NCBI GenBank assembly: GCA_017619585.1
Contig: JAFZSA010000032.1
Span: 17,543 to 81,542, forward strand
Origin: Bacteroidaceae bacterium
GTDB lineage: Bacteria > Bacteroidota > Bacteroidia > Bacteroidales > Bacteroidaceae
Direction: 5' to 3'
Length of the DNA stretch: 64,000 nt
In this document: piece by piece, positions 1 through 8,031 of the stretch
How positions within the stretch are numbered: position 1 is the first letter of the stretch
Layout of the letters: each line of letters starts with the position of its first letter
Notes under the pieces: generated by a model
Databases searched by the model: none
Seen by the model: only the letters and a program-made list of their open reading frames with translations
What the model was told of the DNA's origin: nothing
Program-made: the position numbers and the translations under genes

Positions 1-70
1 GCCCTCAGGGGCTCGAACCCTGGACCCATTGATTAAGAGTCAATTGCTCTACCAACTGAGCTAAGGACGC
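1..70 (-). tRNA. tRNA-Lys (CTT), cut by window edge
   Basis: On the minus strand this matches the complete tRNA-Lys at 102-174 base for base, but the last three bases of the acceptor end lie outside the window. The anticodon loop reads CTCTTAA, giving anticodon CTT for the codon AAG. D-arm, anticodon arm and T-arm (TTCGAGC loop) all fold. It is the second gene of a two-tRNA transcript, about 31 bases behind the first copy. Confidence 0.93.
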
Positions 71-101
71 ATTAAAAACGGAACATCTCTTTTGCTCTTT
101 G

Positions 102-174
102 TACGCCCTCAGGGGCTCGAACCCTGGACCCATTGATTAAGAGTCAATTGCTCTACCAACTGAGCTAAGGACGC
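102..174 (-). tRNA. tRNA-Lys (CTT)
   Basis: A 73-base cloverleaf on the minus strand: acceptor GCGTCCT pairs with AGGGCGT (one G-U pair at each of two positions), D-stem GCTC/GAGC, anticodon stem ATTGA/TCAAT around CTCTTAA, T-stem CAGGG/CCCTG. The anticodon is CTT, so it decodes AAG (lysine). CCA is not encoded. A strong promoter lies just upstream at 197-228, so both tRNA-Lys copies are probably one transcript separate from the metallo-hydrolase gene behind it. Confidence 0.96.
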
Positions 175-196
175 GTATGTTTCGTTTTTGCGAGTG

Positions 197-228
197 CAAA
201 GGTACGGACTTTTGCCGAATTGAGCAAA
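197..228 (-). promoter_or_regulatory. Promoter of the tRNA-Lys pair
   Basis: On the minus strand there is TTTG (225-228), a 20-base spacer and TACCTTTG (197-204). This fits the Bacteroidota primary sigma factor pattern (TTTG, 19-20 bases, TAnnTTTG). Transcription would start near 190, about 16 bases before the first tRNA. Confidence 0.8.
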
Positions 229-250
229 TCTTTCCCCTACTTTTTTTCTT

Positions 251-1057
251 TTATATCTTTAATTCGTACAATTCAGACGGTGATTTCCTCTTTAGGATGT
301 CCAATTCAAAGTCAACTCCGGGTATAATCCCAAAACTTCTGAGCAATCCCTCGACAGTCTTGCGTGCCAGTTCAGGATGATTATTCTCTTCGCTAAGATG
401 ACACAACCATACATGTTTCAGGATAGGAGTAGCATGCTCGGCTATCAGCCTTGCAGATTCCTTGTTACAGAGATGTCCCCTTTCACCACGGATTCTGCCC
501 TTCAGATAAGCAGGGTAGGTTCCCATCATCAGCATATCCTCGTCATGATTAGCTTCCAGGACAAGATAGTTTGCCATGGACACCTGCTCCTCCATAATAC
601 TGGTAACATGACCGGCATCTGTAATCAGACAGAAAGTAACACCATCTGCCTGAACCCTGTAACCGACACAGTCACTACTGTCATGAGGAACATCAAAGGG
701 GGTTATAACCATGTCACCCAACTGCAGGGAGACATCTTTCTGAACTATCCTGATGTGCTCAGCTGTAAGCTTGCTGGTCATGCAGTAGTTAGAGTTGATA
801 CCTGCATGAACCTTCTCGGTTGCGTACACCAGTTTACCATATTCGTTGGCCAGATTACCTACCGCCTTGATATGATCAGCGTGATCATGAGTCACAAAGA
901 CGGCATCTATCTGTTCAATCTCTATATCATAAGTTTTCAGGGTTCTCTTCAAAACCCTGATACCTATTCCAGCATCTATGAGAATGCTTGTATTTCCTGT
1001 GGTCAAATAATAGCAATTGCCACTGCTACCCGACCCCAAAGAGAGAAATTTGAGCAT
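251..1057 (-). CDS. MBL-fold metallo-hydrolase, WalJ/YycJ type
   Basis: A 268-aa cytoplasmic metallo-beta-lactamase-fold protein. The N-terminal strand ends in GSGSSGN (8-14), and the metal-binding motif is H57-D-H59-A-D61-H62. Later metal ligands are plausible in DAGH and in the C-terminal CHLSEENNHP stretch. This arrangement is typical of the YycJ/WalJ family, which are predicted nucleases or DNA-linked hydrolases; the exact substrate in Bacteroidota is not established. There is no signal peptide. It has its own promoter at 1077-1108 and is divergent from the small lipoprotein gene at 1147. Confidence 0.88.
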   Translation of the reverse strand: MLKFLSLGSGSSGNCYYLTTGNTSILIDAGIGIRVLKRTLKTYDIEIEQIDAVFVTHDHADHIKAVGNLANEYGKLVYATEKVHAGINSNYCMTSKLTAEHIRIVQKDVSLQLGDMVITPFDVPHDSSDCVGYRVQADGVTFCLITDAGHVTSIMEEQVSMANYLVLEANHDEDMLMMGTYPAYLKGRIRGERGHLCNKESARLIAEHATPILKHVWLCHLSEENNHPELARKTVEGLLRSFGIIPGVDFELDILKRKSPSELYELKI

Positions 1058-1076
1058 ATTTAATTAATTTTACTTG

Positions 1077-1108
1077 CAAATTTACGCCATTTATAGAATA
1101 ATTACAAA
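1077..1108 (-). promoter_or_regulatory. Promoter of the MBL-fold hydrolase gene
   Basis: Minus-strand TTTG (1105-1108), 20-base spacer, TAAATTTG (1077-1084). Transcription would begin about 13 bases before the ATG at 1057. Confidence 0.72.
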
Positions 1109-1116
1109 TTTTTCTA

Positions 1117-1124
1117 TAGTTTTG
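1117..1124 (+). promoter_or_regulatory. -7 box of the small lipoprotein gene
   Basis: TAGTTTTG fits the TAnnTTTG -7 pattern, 22 bases before the ATG at 1147. No clear TTTG lies 19-20 bases further up. The site is back to back with the promoter at 1077-1108. Confidence 0.5.
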
Positions 1125-1146
1125 TGTCAAATAATTTGAATGAAGA

Positions 1147-1560
1147 ATGAGAATATCACATCTAATCACTCTTGCAGCCTTTTGCTTTTCTGCCTATGTT
1201 TTCAGCTCATGTTCCGAGAACAACCCAAAGGCCGTAAAAACAGGCACAGATTTTCTGGAGAATCTGTACACATGCAACTTCAAGGCCTGCGATGCCCTAT
1301 GTACAGAAAACGGACGGGAAGAAGTCCGCTGGTTTGCCTCGAACCTGACCGAAGACGATCTGGCAATCATATCACCAGAGATTGAGATTGAAGCAAAAGA
1401 CTGCGAGGCAACAGACACGTCCGCCTCTGTTGTCTATAACGCAAAAAATGTAATTGTCTGTGATTCCCTGGAGACAAAAGGACACCTTGGGGACCGCACA
1501 CTGACTGTTAACCTCAAGAACATAAAAGGCACTTGGAAGGTTGACAGATTAGAATGGTAA
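1147..1560 (+). CDS. Small lipoprotein, DUF4878/NTF2-like
   Basis: A 137-aa predicted lipoprotein: an N-terminal hydrophobic stretch ends in a lipobox with Cys22 (FSSC). The rest (conserved pattern of a helix, then strands ending in GTWKVDRLEW) resembles the small DUF4878 or lumazine-binding-like domains common in Bacteroidota lipoproteins. This assignment is by pattern only. The function is unknown. The 3' end overlaps the 3' end of the convergent tamL-like gene by 12 bases (1549-1560), so the two transcripts end into each other and no terminator separates them. Confidence 0.75.
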   Translation: MRISHLITLAAFCFSAYVFSSCSENNPKAVKTGTDFLENLYTCNFKACDALCTENGREEVRWFASNLTEDDLAIISPEIEIEAKDCEATDTSASVVYNAKNVIVCDSLETKGHLGDRTLTVNLKNIKGTWKVDRLEW

Positions 1561-3801
1561 TCCCACAGCAAAGTGGAAAGAGAAATCCCTCTTGAAATTA
1601 GGATGGATAATAGGATAATGGCGGCTATCCTCGTAAGCTGGATGGATTGCCTTCATACCACCGTCTAAACGTAATATAAAATAATTGAAATTAAGACGGA
1701 GACCCAATCCGTAGGCAACGGCTATCTGACGCCAGAAAGTATCAAAGCGGAACTGGCCTCCCGGCTGATCCTCATAATCACGTAAAGTCCAGATATTACC
1801 GGCATCCACAAAGACTGCACCATCGAATTTCCAGAAAAGATGGGTACGATATTCAACATTCATATCCAGTTTCATATCACCCGTCTGGTTGATAAAGTCT
1901 ATCTTACCGTCGTTACCCAAGAATGAACCTGGTCCCAATTCACGAACACTCCAACCCCTGACGCTATTGGCACCACCACTGAAATAACGTTTCTCGTACG
2001 GCAATATAGTGGAATTACCATACGGATACGCAATGCCTAAGCCAAAATGCAATGCCAAGGAGTTTGCCTTATTAATAACGAAGCTCTTGGAGAAGTCAAA
2101 ATCGCCTTTCACATACTGGGCATAAGCATTCTTGAACAAAGTGTACTGTCCGTCTTCATTCCTTTGAGCCTTGCTGGCAGAAGAGATACCATACAAGAGA
2201 TTACCTGCCGTCTCTATGCTGGCACGTATAATATACGCATTGGTACCATAGTTCTTGGAAGTGGAATTCAAGGACTGTGAACTATAGAAGAAGCTGTATC
2301 CCCACTTAACGATAAAGAGGTTCTCGTAATTATACCTGAGAATGGCATTACGACTTTCCGGGTTCTCGAGGTAATTATCTTTGAACGTATCACTAATCCA
2401 AGGCATAAAGACATAGTTGATATCCAGCATGTCTATCCTATGCTGCATCCTTCTGGCAGCCATGGTCCACTTGTAACGCCATGATGTGGTAAGAACACGG
2501 CGATGGAACTCTGGTCTGTCCTGCGAATCGAACATAAAAGCCAACTCGCTGGTTGCAAGAGAACGCTTGCGGAAAGACTGGCGCAGGAAGGGGCAAAGGA
2601 AATCAGGAAAGGTAATACCAGACTCGAAACTATACTCGATGAAATTCTGGTCGTTATAGCCACGAAGTCCTTTTATGGCTTCAAAAGCGCCACGAGCCTT
2701 CAGATTAAGAAGTTCAGATCCACGGAAGAGATTCCTGTTCTGGTATGAGACTGCAACAGCCATACCCAAATCGCCAGCTGAGTTTGTTCCCTCTAATTCA
2801 ACATTAAAAGAATTTCTCTTACTGGGAGTAACAGATATCAGAGCATCCAGCTTAGTACTATCCTGCGAATTCTCTGTCAGACTGACACGTCCGCTCTGCA
2901 CAGCCCCCAACCTGTTCAATCTGGAATAAGTGCCCTGCACATCCTGTTCGCGATAGAGGTTACCCTCTGCCAGTTCGTTCGCCCTGGCTATAACCTTGGG
3001 ACGGACAAACGGTTTATTGTGAGAGACAGGTATATCATAGGTGACTTTACCTATCTGATAACATGGATGTGGAGTTTCAACTACAGACTTTCCTGCAGAA
3101 TACTCGCGCAAAGTCATTTTCAAATCAACCTGATGATTGCCAATGGTTGTATCAGCCTCGAAACGGATATAATCCTTATTGAACTTGTAATAGCCTCTGT
3201 TCTGCAGATACGTATTCAAACGGCTCCTTTCTGCATCCAACACATTAAGGTCAAAGTTCATATTATCCTGCAACGACCATGCATAATCGTCGTCTGTAAG
3301 CTGACTGGCTATGGCAGTATCCCTGATCTCCTTCTCAACAGTCTTAACCTTATACCTCTGATGGGGCATCACATAATACCTTACTCCTATGCGATTTCCC
3401 TTCGGAACCTCCAGCAAATCCACCTCGGCATTCAGATAACCCATATTCTGAACGGCATTCTGAATGTTGAGACGCGTCTTCTGTGCCAACACAGAATCAT
3501 ATATGACAGGAGGCTCACCCAGTCTTCTCAGGAATCGGTTAAAACGCTTGGTACTATCTCTACCGGAAAGGCAATAGATATGCAAAGGTACCTTGGCTAA
3601 CGAGAACCACTTGCTATTGGGATGCTGAACAACGTACCCCGTCAAAGGAGCCGTCTTGAGTTCACTTTTGTCTGAACGGATAGAGACCTGGTCAAGCATA
3701 TGCTCATCCTCGGGGATGAAACGATTAACGCTACAACCCGTAAAAGAAAGGGAGACAAGCAGGCTAAAGCACGCAAATATTATCCTACAAAAGCAATTCA
3801 T
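1549..3801 (-). CDS. tamL: TamL-like BamA/TamA-family outer-membrane lipoprotein
   Basis: A 750-aa outer-membrane protein of the Omp85 superfamily. The signal peptide ends in a lipobox with Cys23 (LSFTGC), so the N-terminus is probably lipidated, as known for TamL, the Bacteroidota counterpart of TamA. Residues about 90-380 look like POTRA domains. From about 380 on there are alternating barrel strands with aromatic residues, including the GGANSVRGW stretch typical of the family, and the protein ends in phenylalanine (GLPF) as barrel proteins do. It probably helps insert or assemble outer-membrane proteins. The gene is divergent from the TrmH-type methyltransferase gene. Its -7 box (3806-3813) is so close to the ATG that the message would be nearly leaderless. 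Confidence 0.88.
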   Translation of the reverse strand: MNCFCRIIFACFSLLVSLSFTGCSVNRFIPEDEHMLDQVSIRSDKSELKTAPLTGYVVQHPNSKWFSLAKVPLHIYCLSGRDSTKRFNRFLRRLGEPPVIYDSVLAQKTRLNIQNAVQNMGYLNAEVDLLEVPKGNRIGVRYYVMPHQRYKVKTVEKEIRDTAIASQLTDDDYAWSLQDNMNFDLNVLDAERSRLNTYLQNRGYYKFNKDYIRFEADTTIGNHQVDLKMTLREYSAGKSVVETPHPCYQIGKVTYDIPVSHNKPFVRPKVIARANELAEGNLYREQDVQGTYSRLNRLGAVQSGRVSLTENSQDSTKLDALISVTPSKRNSFNVELEGTNSAGDLGMAVAVSYQNRNLFRGSELLNLKARGAFEAIKGLRGYNDQNFIEYSFESGITFPDFLCPFLRQSFRKRSLATSELAFMFDSQDRPEFHRRVLTTSWRYKWTMAARRMQHRIDMLDINYVFMPWISDTFKDNYLENPESRNAILRYNYENLFIVKWGYSFFYSSQSLNSTSKNYGTNAYIIRASIETAGNLLYGISSASKAQRNEDGQYTLFKNAYAQYVKGDFDFSKSFVINKANSLALHFGLGIAYPYGNSTILPYEKRYFSGGANSVRGWSVRELGPGSFLGNDGKIDFINQTGDMKLDMNVEYRTHLFWKFDGAVFVDAGNIWTLRDYEDQPGGQFRFDTFWRQIAVAYGLGLRLNFNYFILRLDGGMKAIHPAYEDSRHYPIIHPNFKRDFSFHFAVGLPF

Positions 3802-3805
3802 TCGA

Positions 3806-3813
3806 CAAAGGTA
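3806..3813 (-). promoter_or_regulatory. -7 box of tamL
   Basis: Minus-strand TACCTTTG. Transcription would start at or next to the ATG (3801), which implies a leaderless or nearly leaderless mRNA. No clear -33 box is seen. Confidence 0.5.
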
Positions 3814-3835
3814 GGTATATTTTGGTAAAATTCAT

Positions 3836-3843
3836 TAACTTTG
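3836..3843 (+). promoter_or_regulatory. -7 box of the TrmH-type methyltransferase gene
   Basis: TAACTTTG. An in-frame TTG at 3841 lies inside this box and so would be upstream of the transcript start. This supports the ATG at 3865 as the real start codon. Confidence 0.6.
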
Positions 3844-3864
3844 TATCGAAAAATTGCTGCATTT

Positions 3865-4626
3865 ATGATAACCAAGGCAAGAATCAAATTAATAAAGTCG
3901 TTAGAGCAACGCAAAAAGAGGAACATACACCAGCTTTTTGTTGCGGAAGGCCCCAAACTGGTAGAGGAACTACTGGCAACCATGCAACCCTCTTACATAG
4001 CTGCAACGCAAGAATGGTGGGACAAGAACAAGAGCCTCATAAGGTCTGCCTGCGAAGCAGACACCATAACCCCAGAGGAGCTACAGAAAACCAGCCTGCT
4101 ACAAACACCACAACAGGTAATAGCCCTCTTCCCTATCCCACAGCACAAGTTCTGCCATGAGATTGCCCAACACGAACTATGCCTGGCCTTAGACGGAGTT
4201 CAGGACCCCGGGAATATGGGTACCATACTGAGGATTGCCGACTGGTTTGGCATCCATAATGTAATATGTTCAGAAGATACCGTAGATATCTATAACCCCA
4301 AAGCCGTACAAGCCACAATGGGTGCCTTGGCACGCGTAAAGGTTCATTACACAAACCTGAACGAGCTATTCCGACAAGGCAACACACCCATCTACGGCAC
4401 ATTGCTGGACGGAAAGAATATCTACGAGCAGGAACTGGGCCAGAACGGCTACATTGTAATGGGCAACGAGGGGAAAGGTCTTTCCCCTGCCATCAGGGAA
4501 CTTGTTACACAGAAGCTCTACATCCCCAACTATCCCATAGGAGCCAAGACAACAGAAAGCCTGAACGTGGCCATTGCCACCAGCATAGTCTGCTCTGAAT
4601 TCAGGAGAAGAGCAAATACGAAATAA
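3865..4626 (+). CDS. TrmH/SpoU-family RNA 2'-O-methyltransferase
   Basis: A 253-aa SPOUT-class enzyme that transfers a methyl group from S-adenosylmethionine to a ribose 2'-OH in tRNA or rRNA; the target base cannot be told from sequence. The N-terminal part (to about residue 100) is the substrate-binding domain. The trefoil-knot domain shows the three family motifs: DPGNMGTILRIADWFG, then GNEGKGLSP, then SLNVAIATSI near the C-terminus. The ATG at 3865 is preferred to the in-frame TTG at 3841, which sits inside the -7 box. The gene is followed by a strong hairpin terminator and is divergent from tamL. Confidence 0.92.
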   Translation: MITKARIKLIKSLEQRKKRNIHQLFVAEGPKLVEELLATMQPSYIAATQEWWDKNKSLIRSACEADTITPEELQKTSLLQTPQQVIALFPIPQHKFCHEIAQHELCLALDGVQDPGNMGTILRIADWFGIHNVICSEDTVDIYNPKAVQATMGALARVKVHYTNLNELFRQGNTPIYGTLLDGKNIYEQELGQNGYIVMGNEGKGLSPAIRELVTQKLYIPNYPIGAKTTESLNVAIATSIVCSEFRRRANTK

Positions 4627-4627
4627 A

Positions 4628-4655
4628 AAAGAGGCAACTTTTCGGTTGCCTCTTT
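4628..4655. terminator. Bidirectional terminator
   Basis: Stem GAGGCAAC (4631-4638) with GTTGCCTC (4645-4652) around a 6-base loop. It is flanked by A-runs on the left and T-runs on the right, so it can serve both the methyltransferase gene (plus) and the convergent gene at 4691-5473 (minus). Confidence 0.85.
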
Positions 4656-4690
4656 CTATTTGTCCGACTGCTACGGACTGATGTTATACC

Positions 4691-5473
4691 TTATTCTTCT
4701 TCCAGGGGGAAGCCTTCTTCATCCTCAGCCTTTACCTCAGCCTCTTCTGAATAACTGCTGTAGAAGGTATCGTCAGAATCTTCGGAGTCATCATCATCCA
4801 TATTGTCCTCATTCTCCTCATTTTCTTCATCATAGATAGGATTGCCATCCTCATCGTACTCCTTACGTGAAGGTTCTATCTTCAATTTCTCTACAGGATC
4901 TTTCTTCTTGGCAAAGATAGCCTCAATCCAAGTACCCTTTACAATCTCAAGCACATCATAACCCTGAGCAACCTTCTTCTCGAGTGTACCGCCTGGGGCA
5001 TGAATACGACTTGCAGGCAACTGAGTGGTACTGATGTCAAAGCCGCTCTCGATAATATCCTTCAGCGCAAGAGAAATAGAATCCCAACCACCACCAAAAT
5101 TCTTGTCGATGAGATCAAGCAAGACTGGAGCAGAGATGTGCTTTACATTCTCATAACTGAGGTCGGTAACACGGGTGATTGTCTTCCTGCGAATAGCCAC
5201 ACAACCCTTGCCTTCCTTGCAATGATGGAACCTAACCCAATTCAAATTGTTGTATTTGGCAACTTCACGCTCATCCTCCTCGTTGAAATGGACAACCTCA
5301 AAAGCCAGACGGATTACGTTCAAGAGCTTCTCCTCAACAATAGAAAAATCCTCCTCCTGACGTTCCTTCTCCCACATAGCGCCTATCTGCTCGGCAGAGA
5401 GAGACCAGATATTAGATGAATTCAGGTCCTGAACTGACTCAATAGAAAAATTTATAGCTTTATCTTCTTTCAT
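4691..5473 (-). CDS. Conserved-looking protein of unknown function, acidic tail
   Basis: A 260-aa cytoplasmic protein that I do not recognise. Residues 1-200 form an ordered, mostly helical region with a basic stretch (AIRRKTITR) and FGGGWDSI. From about residue 205 the protein is strongly acidic (long runs of D and E with tyrosines), and it ends in EEE. Such tails can bind basic proteins or mimic DNA, but nothing here proves that. The gene stands alone, with a -7 box at 5502-5509 and a shared terminator at its 3' end. Confidence 0.8.
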   Translation of the reverse strand: MKEDKAINFSIESVQDLNSSNIWSLSAEQIGAMWEKERQEEDFSIVEEKLLNVIRLAFEVVHFNEEDEREVAKYNNLNWVRFHHCKEGKGCVAIRRKTITRVTDLSYENVKHISAPVLLDLIDKNFGGGWDSISLALKDIIESGFDISTTQLPASRIHAPGGTLEKKVAQGYDVLEIVKGTWIEAIFAKKKDPVEKLKIEPSRKEYDEDGNPIYDEENEENEDNMDDDDSEDSDDTFYSSYSEEAEVKAEDEEGFPLEEE

Positions 5474-5501
5474 AATCTTTAAACTAGTTGTTTTTCGGCG
5501 G

Positions 5502-5509
5502 CAAAGTTA
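5502..5509 (-). promoter_or_regulatory. -7 box of the acidic-tailed protein gene
   Basis: Minus-strand TAACTTTG, 28 bases before the ATG at 5473. No clear -33 box. Confidence 0.5.
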
Positions 5510-5555
5510 CAAAATAAAAGAATACAAAGATGTTAATTAAATATAAATCTGAAAA

Positions 5556-6419
5556 TTACAACTCCAGGTCGGCATAATGCGGGTTGTGGTCAGTAAGCTG
5601 AGCCTCCTTATGAGTAGGCTCGATATGCGTATGAGAGACCTTGATATTGGGAGTAATAAAGATGTAATCTATCTTCTCGGCTTTATCTGCAGGGATACGA
5701 CAGAAATCATGCCACGTAAAAGTAACGCCCGTATTATTCTGCGTCATGTGATAAGCGTCATTCATCTTGAAGTCACTGGTTATCATAGTTGTATAAGCCT
5801 CATCCTGCTCTGTAACATTGAAGTCGCCAGTTACAACAGCAGGATTATCCCCTACAATCTCCTGAATCTTACGCATGATAAGCTTGGCACTCTCACGACG
5901 GGCAACCTTACCCATATGGTCAAGGTGTGTATTAACAGCCATAAATATCTTGCCTGTCTTCTTATCCTTCAGCTTCACCCAACTGGCTACACGCTCCAAT
6001 GCAGCATCCCAACCCTTTGAGCCTACCACATCAGGGGTCTCTGACAGCCAGAAGTTTCCCTTGCCAAGGGCTTTATATTTATCCTTGCGGAAGAAAACGG
6101 GAGTTGCTTCACCCTTTTCCTTTCCATCAGTACGCCCTACACCAACCCAGTCGTACTCCGGCAGATTCTTACGCAGGTAGTCAAACTGCTCAGCAGTTAC
6201 CTCTTGCATTCCACAAATATCTATATGATTGTCTAAAAGATATTTGACAACACGTTCCTTACGCTGATCCCAACCACAGTCTATCTTGTAGTCATCCTTA
6301 CTGATGCAACGGATATTGAAAGTTGCCCAACGGACATTAACAATACCTTTGTTTGTGGACTTCGCGTATGAAAAAATGGAAAGAAAAACGGCAAATGTAA
6401 TCAACAAAAACTTCTTCAT
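5556..6419 (-). CDS. Secreted endonuclease/exonuclease/phosphatase-family protein
   Basis: A 287-aa protein with a signal peptide (to about residue 19, FSYAK) and a full DNase I-like fold. The conserved motifs occur in order: WATFNIRC, MQEV (metal-binding Glu), VNTHLDH, TGDFN, IDYIF and the final TDHNP with the catalytic Asp-His. The family cleaves phosphodiester or phosphoester bonds in DNA, RNA, inositol phosphates or sphingomyelin; the substrate is not predictable here. It probably acts in the periplasm or outside the cell. It is monocistronic; TAACTTTA at 6462-6469 (minus strand) is a near-match -7 box. Confidence 0.9.
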   Translation of the reverse strand: MKKFLLITFAVFLSIFSYAKSTNKGIVNVRWATFNIRCISKDDYKIDCGWDQRKERVVKYLLDNHIDICGMQEVTAEQFDYLRKNLPEYDWVGVGRTDGKEKGEATPVFFRKDKYKALGKGNFWLSETPDVVGSKGWDAALERVASWVKLKDKKTGKIFMAVNTHLDHMGKVARRESAKLIMRKIQEIVGDNPAVVTGDFNVTEQDEAYTTMITSDFKMNDAYHMTQNNTGVTFTWHDFCRIPADKAEKIDYIFITPNIKVSHTHIEPTHKEAQLTDHNPHYADLEL

Positions 6420-6512
6420 AAAAATAAATCGAATTAGGTTGTTATTCTGTCTAAATCTGTGTAAAGTTACATTTTTTCAGACAAAAACAGAGCAAATAAC
6501 CAGTAAAAATTG

Positions 6513-6520
6513 TACTTTTG
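6513..6520 (+). promoter_or_regulatory. -7 box of the LOG-family gene
   Basis: TACTTTTG, 48 bases before the ATG at 6568. No clear -33 box. Confidence 0.5.
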
Positions 6521-6567
6521 TGAGACATTTAATAAAATAAGGTAGGAAACTTACCACAAAGAAGTTC

Positions 6568-7686
6568 ATGAAAGAATCATACAGGCAGATAAAAGACAAT
6601 TTACAGCTTGCTCAGACTTTAAGCCAGGAATGCGAGGAGATAAGGCGATGCGCCTTCCAGAGCCTGAACCTGACAGCAGAAAGCGAGGCTGCCCTTATGC
6701 ACACATACAAAGACTGCATTTTTATAGGCTGCCAATTGCCAATGGGGTTGAAGAAGAAGAGCAAAGACTGTCTTTTCCTACCCGATATGGGCGAGACATT
6801 CAGATACCGCAACCACCTTTATACCCCAGAGGAACTATACGAAGGATACAGCCCGGCAGTCAAAGGATCATACGAGACATGTTTCGACGGCCGTGTGTAC
6901 AAACACTATCTGAAAATGGGCAAGCGCTCAACGGATGCTAAAGAAAACCTGGCCCGTTCGCTGCATGACCATAGTATCTCTGATTGCCTTCACGACTTCC
7001 TCTCCAATTACAACGAGCGCCGGTTGGTAGGTATCATGGGCGGACACAGTCTCTCGCGTTGCGATGTTGCATACAGACAGGTTGCTTACCTTAGTAAACA
7101 CCTTACAGAAAAAGGATTCCTGATGATTTCCGGAGGAGGACCAGGCGCTATGGAAGCTACTCATCTGGGAGCATGGATGGCTGGACGAAACGAGCTGGAG
7201 ATGCAGGATGCATTGCATACCATGTCAACAGCACCCATGTACACTGATGAGGGTTGGTTAGAGACGGCATGGCGTGTACACGACCGCTTCCCACAAAACG
7301 AGTTCGTAAGTCTGGGTATTCCCACTTGGCTCTATGGTCACGAACCATCAACTCCATTAGCCACACATATTGCCAAATACTTTGACAACAGCATACGCGA
7401 GGATGGCATCCTGACGATTGCCAAAGGTGGCATCATATACACACCTGGCAGCGCAGGAACATTACAGGAAATATTCCAGGAAGCAGTACAGAACCACTAT
7501 CTGACCTTCGGGTACGCAAGCCCAATGGTATTCCTTGGCACAGAATTCTGGACAAAAGAAGTACCTGTATGGCCTCTGATGATGGATCTTACAGAAAGGG
7601 GAATTTACAAAAATCTGATTCTATCCCTTACAGACAAGAAAGAAGATGTTGAGCATGTGCTTATGGAACATCTAAAGAAAGGATAG
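6568..7686 (+). CDS. LOG-family Rossmann-fold protein
   Basis: A 372-aa protein, longer than the usual LOG enzymes of about 180-250 aa. It has a Rossmann-like core with SGGGPGAMEA (from about 188) and, at 293-301, PGSAGTLQE, a variant of the family motif PGGxGTxxE with serine for the second glycine. LOG proteins are nucleoside-5'-monophosphate phosphoribohydrolases, often misnamed lysine decarboxylases. The N-terminal 120 residues are an extra region typical of the long subfamily. The conserved Glu is kept, so activity is possible. The 62-aa gene lies downstream on the same strand, across a repeat-rich spacer. Confidence 0.85.
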   Translation: MKESYRQIKDNLQLAQTLSQECEEIRRCAFQSLNLTAESEAALMHTYKDCIFIGCQLPMGLKKKSKDCLFLPDMGETFRYRNHLYTPEELYEGYSPAVKGSYETCFDGRVYKHYLKMGKRSTDAKENLARSLHDHSISDCLHDFLSNYNERRLVGIMGGHSLSRCDVAYRQVAYLSKHLTEKGFLMISGGGPGAMEATHLGAWMAGRNELEMQDALHTMSTAPMYTDEGWLETAWRVHDRFPQNEFVSLGIPTWLYGHEPSTPLATHIAKYFDNSIREDGILTIAKGGIIYTPGSAGTLQEIFQEAVQNHYLTFGYASPMVFLGTEFWTKEVPVWPLMMDLTERGIYKNLILSLTDKKEDVEHVLMEHLKKG

Positions 7687-7842
7687 CAGCCCCACCCCAT
7701 CCCTCCCCGAAGGAGAGGGAGAATGGTTATTGAGTTTAGTTGAGGCCGCTTTACAACATTTCGACATTTCGTTATTACGATAATCTTTGCGGCCCATATC
7801 TTAATTCTCAATGTTCAATGTTCAATTCTCAATTAAAATAAA
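7686..7842. repeat. Repeat-filled spacer: REP-like palindrome, GGCCGC element, word repeat
   Basis: Three repeat types follow each other. At 7686-7725 there is a palindrome with CCCTCC...GGAGAGGG arms, like the other members listed in this window. At 7744-7796 GGCCGC and GCGGCC bracket short ATTTCG/CGTTATTACG words; a related inverted sequence occurs at 31391-31437. At 7803-7835 there is a tandem word repeat of TCAATGT/TTCAATTC type that runs right up to the start codon at 7843. Confidence 0.75.
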
Positions 7843-8031
7843 ATGAGCGACGGAAATTTCAACAGAGCACTACTACCATCAACGCCTATTGCAAGTGGCA
7901 TAAAGATGGGGAAACAGCAGATGAAGGCTAAGGCCATATCTGCCTTTAAGGATACCATAAAAGAAAAGTTCCCCACCCTAACGGATGAGGAACTTCAGGA
8001 TATTGTAATATCTTTCTCTTCTAAGCTTTAA
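7843..8031 (+). CDS. Small protein of unknown function (62 aa)
   Basis: A 62-aa soluble protein with a mostly helical, lysine-rich centre ([17 protein letters not shown]) and the C-terminal stretch [14 protein letters not shown] do not recognise a family. The composition and clean start suggest a real gene, and its stop codon overlaps the stop of the convergent purT gene by 4 bases. The region just before the start is a tandem word repeat. Confidence 0.6.
   Translation: MSDGNFNRALLPSTPIASGIKMGKQQMKAKAISAFKDTIKEKFPTLTDEELQDIVISFSSKL

Noticed and set aside
1..174. Tandem tRNA-Lys as an attachment site of a mobile element
   Set aside because: No integrase or direct repeat of a tRNA 3' end is visible nearby; the two copies look like a normal tandem tRNA operon.
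377..1063. 228-aa frame antisense to the MBL-fold hydrolase
   Set aside because: It fully overlaps a gene with intact catalytic motifs and own promoter and has no recognisable domain.
3019..3600. 193-aa open frame antisense to tamL
   Set aside because: It has no family-like features, is rich in Ile/Leu/Thr as antisense frames of barrel genes often are, and lies wholly inside a well-supported gene.
7686..7725. Palindrome as terminator of the LOG-family gene
   Set aside because: There is no T-run after the stem, and the same element occurs within coding sequences, so it is classed as a REP-like repeat.
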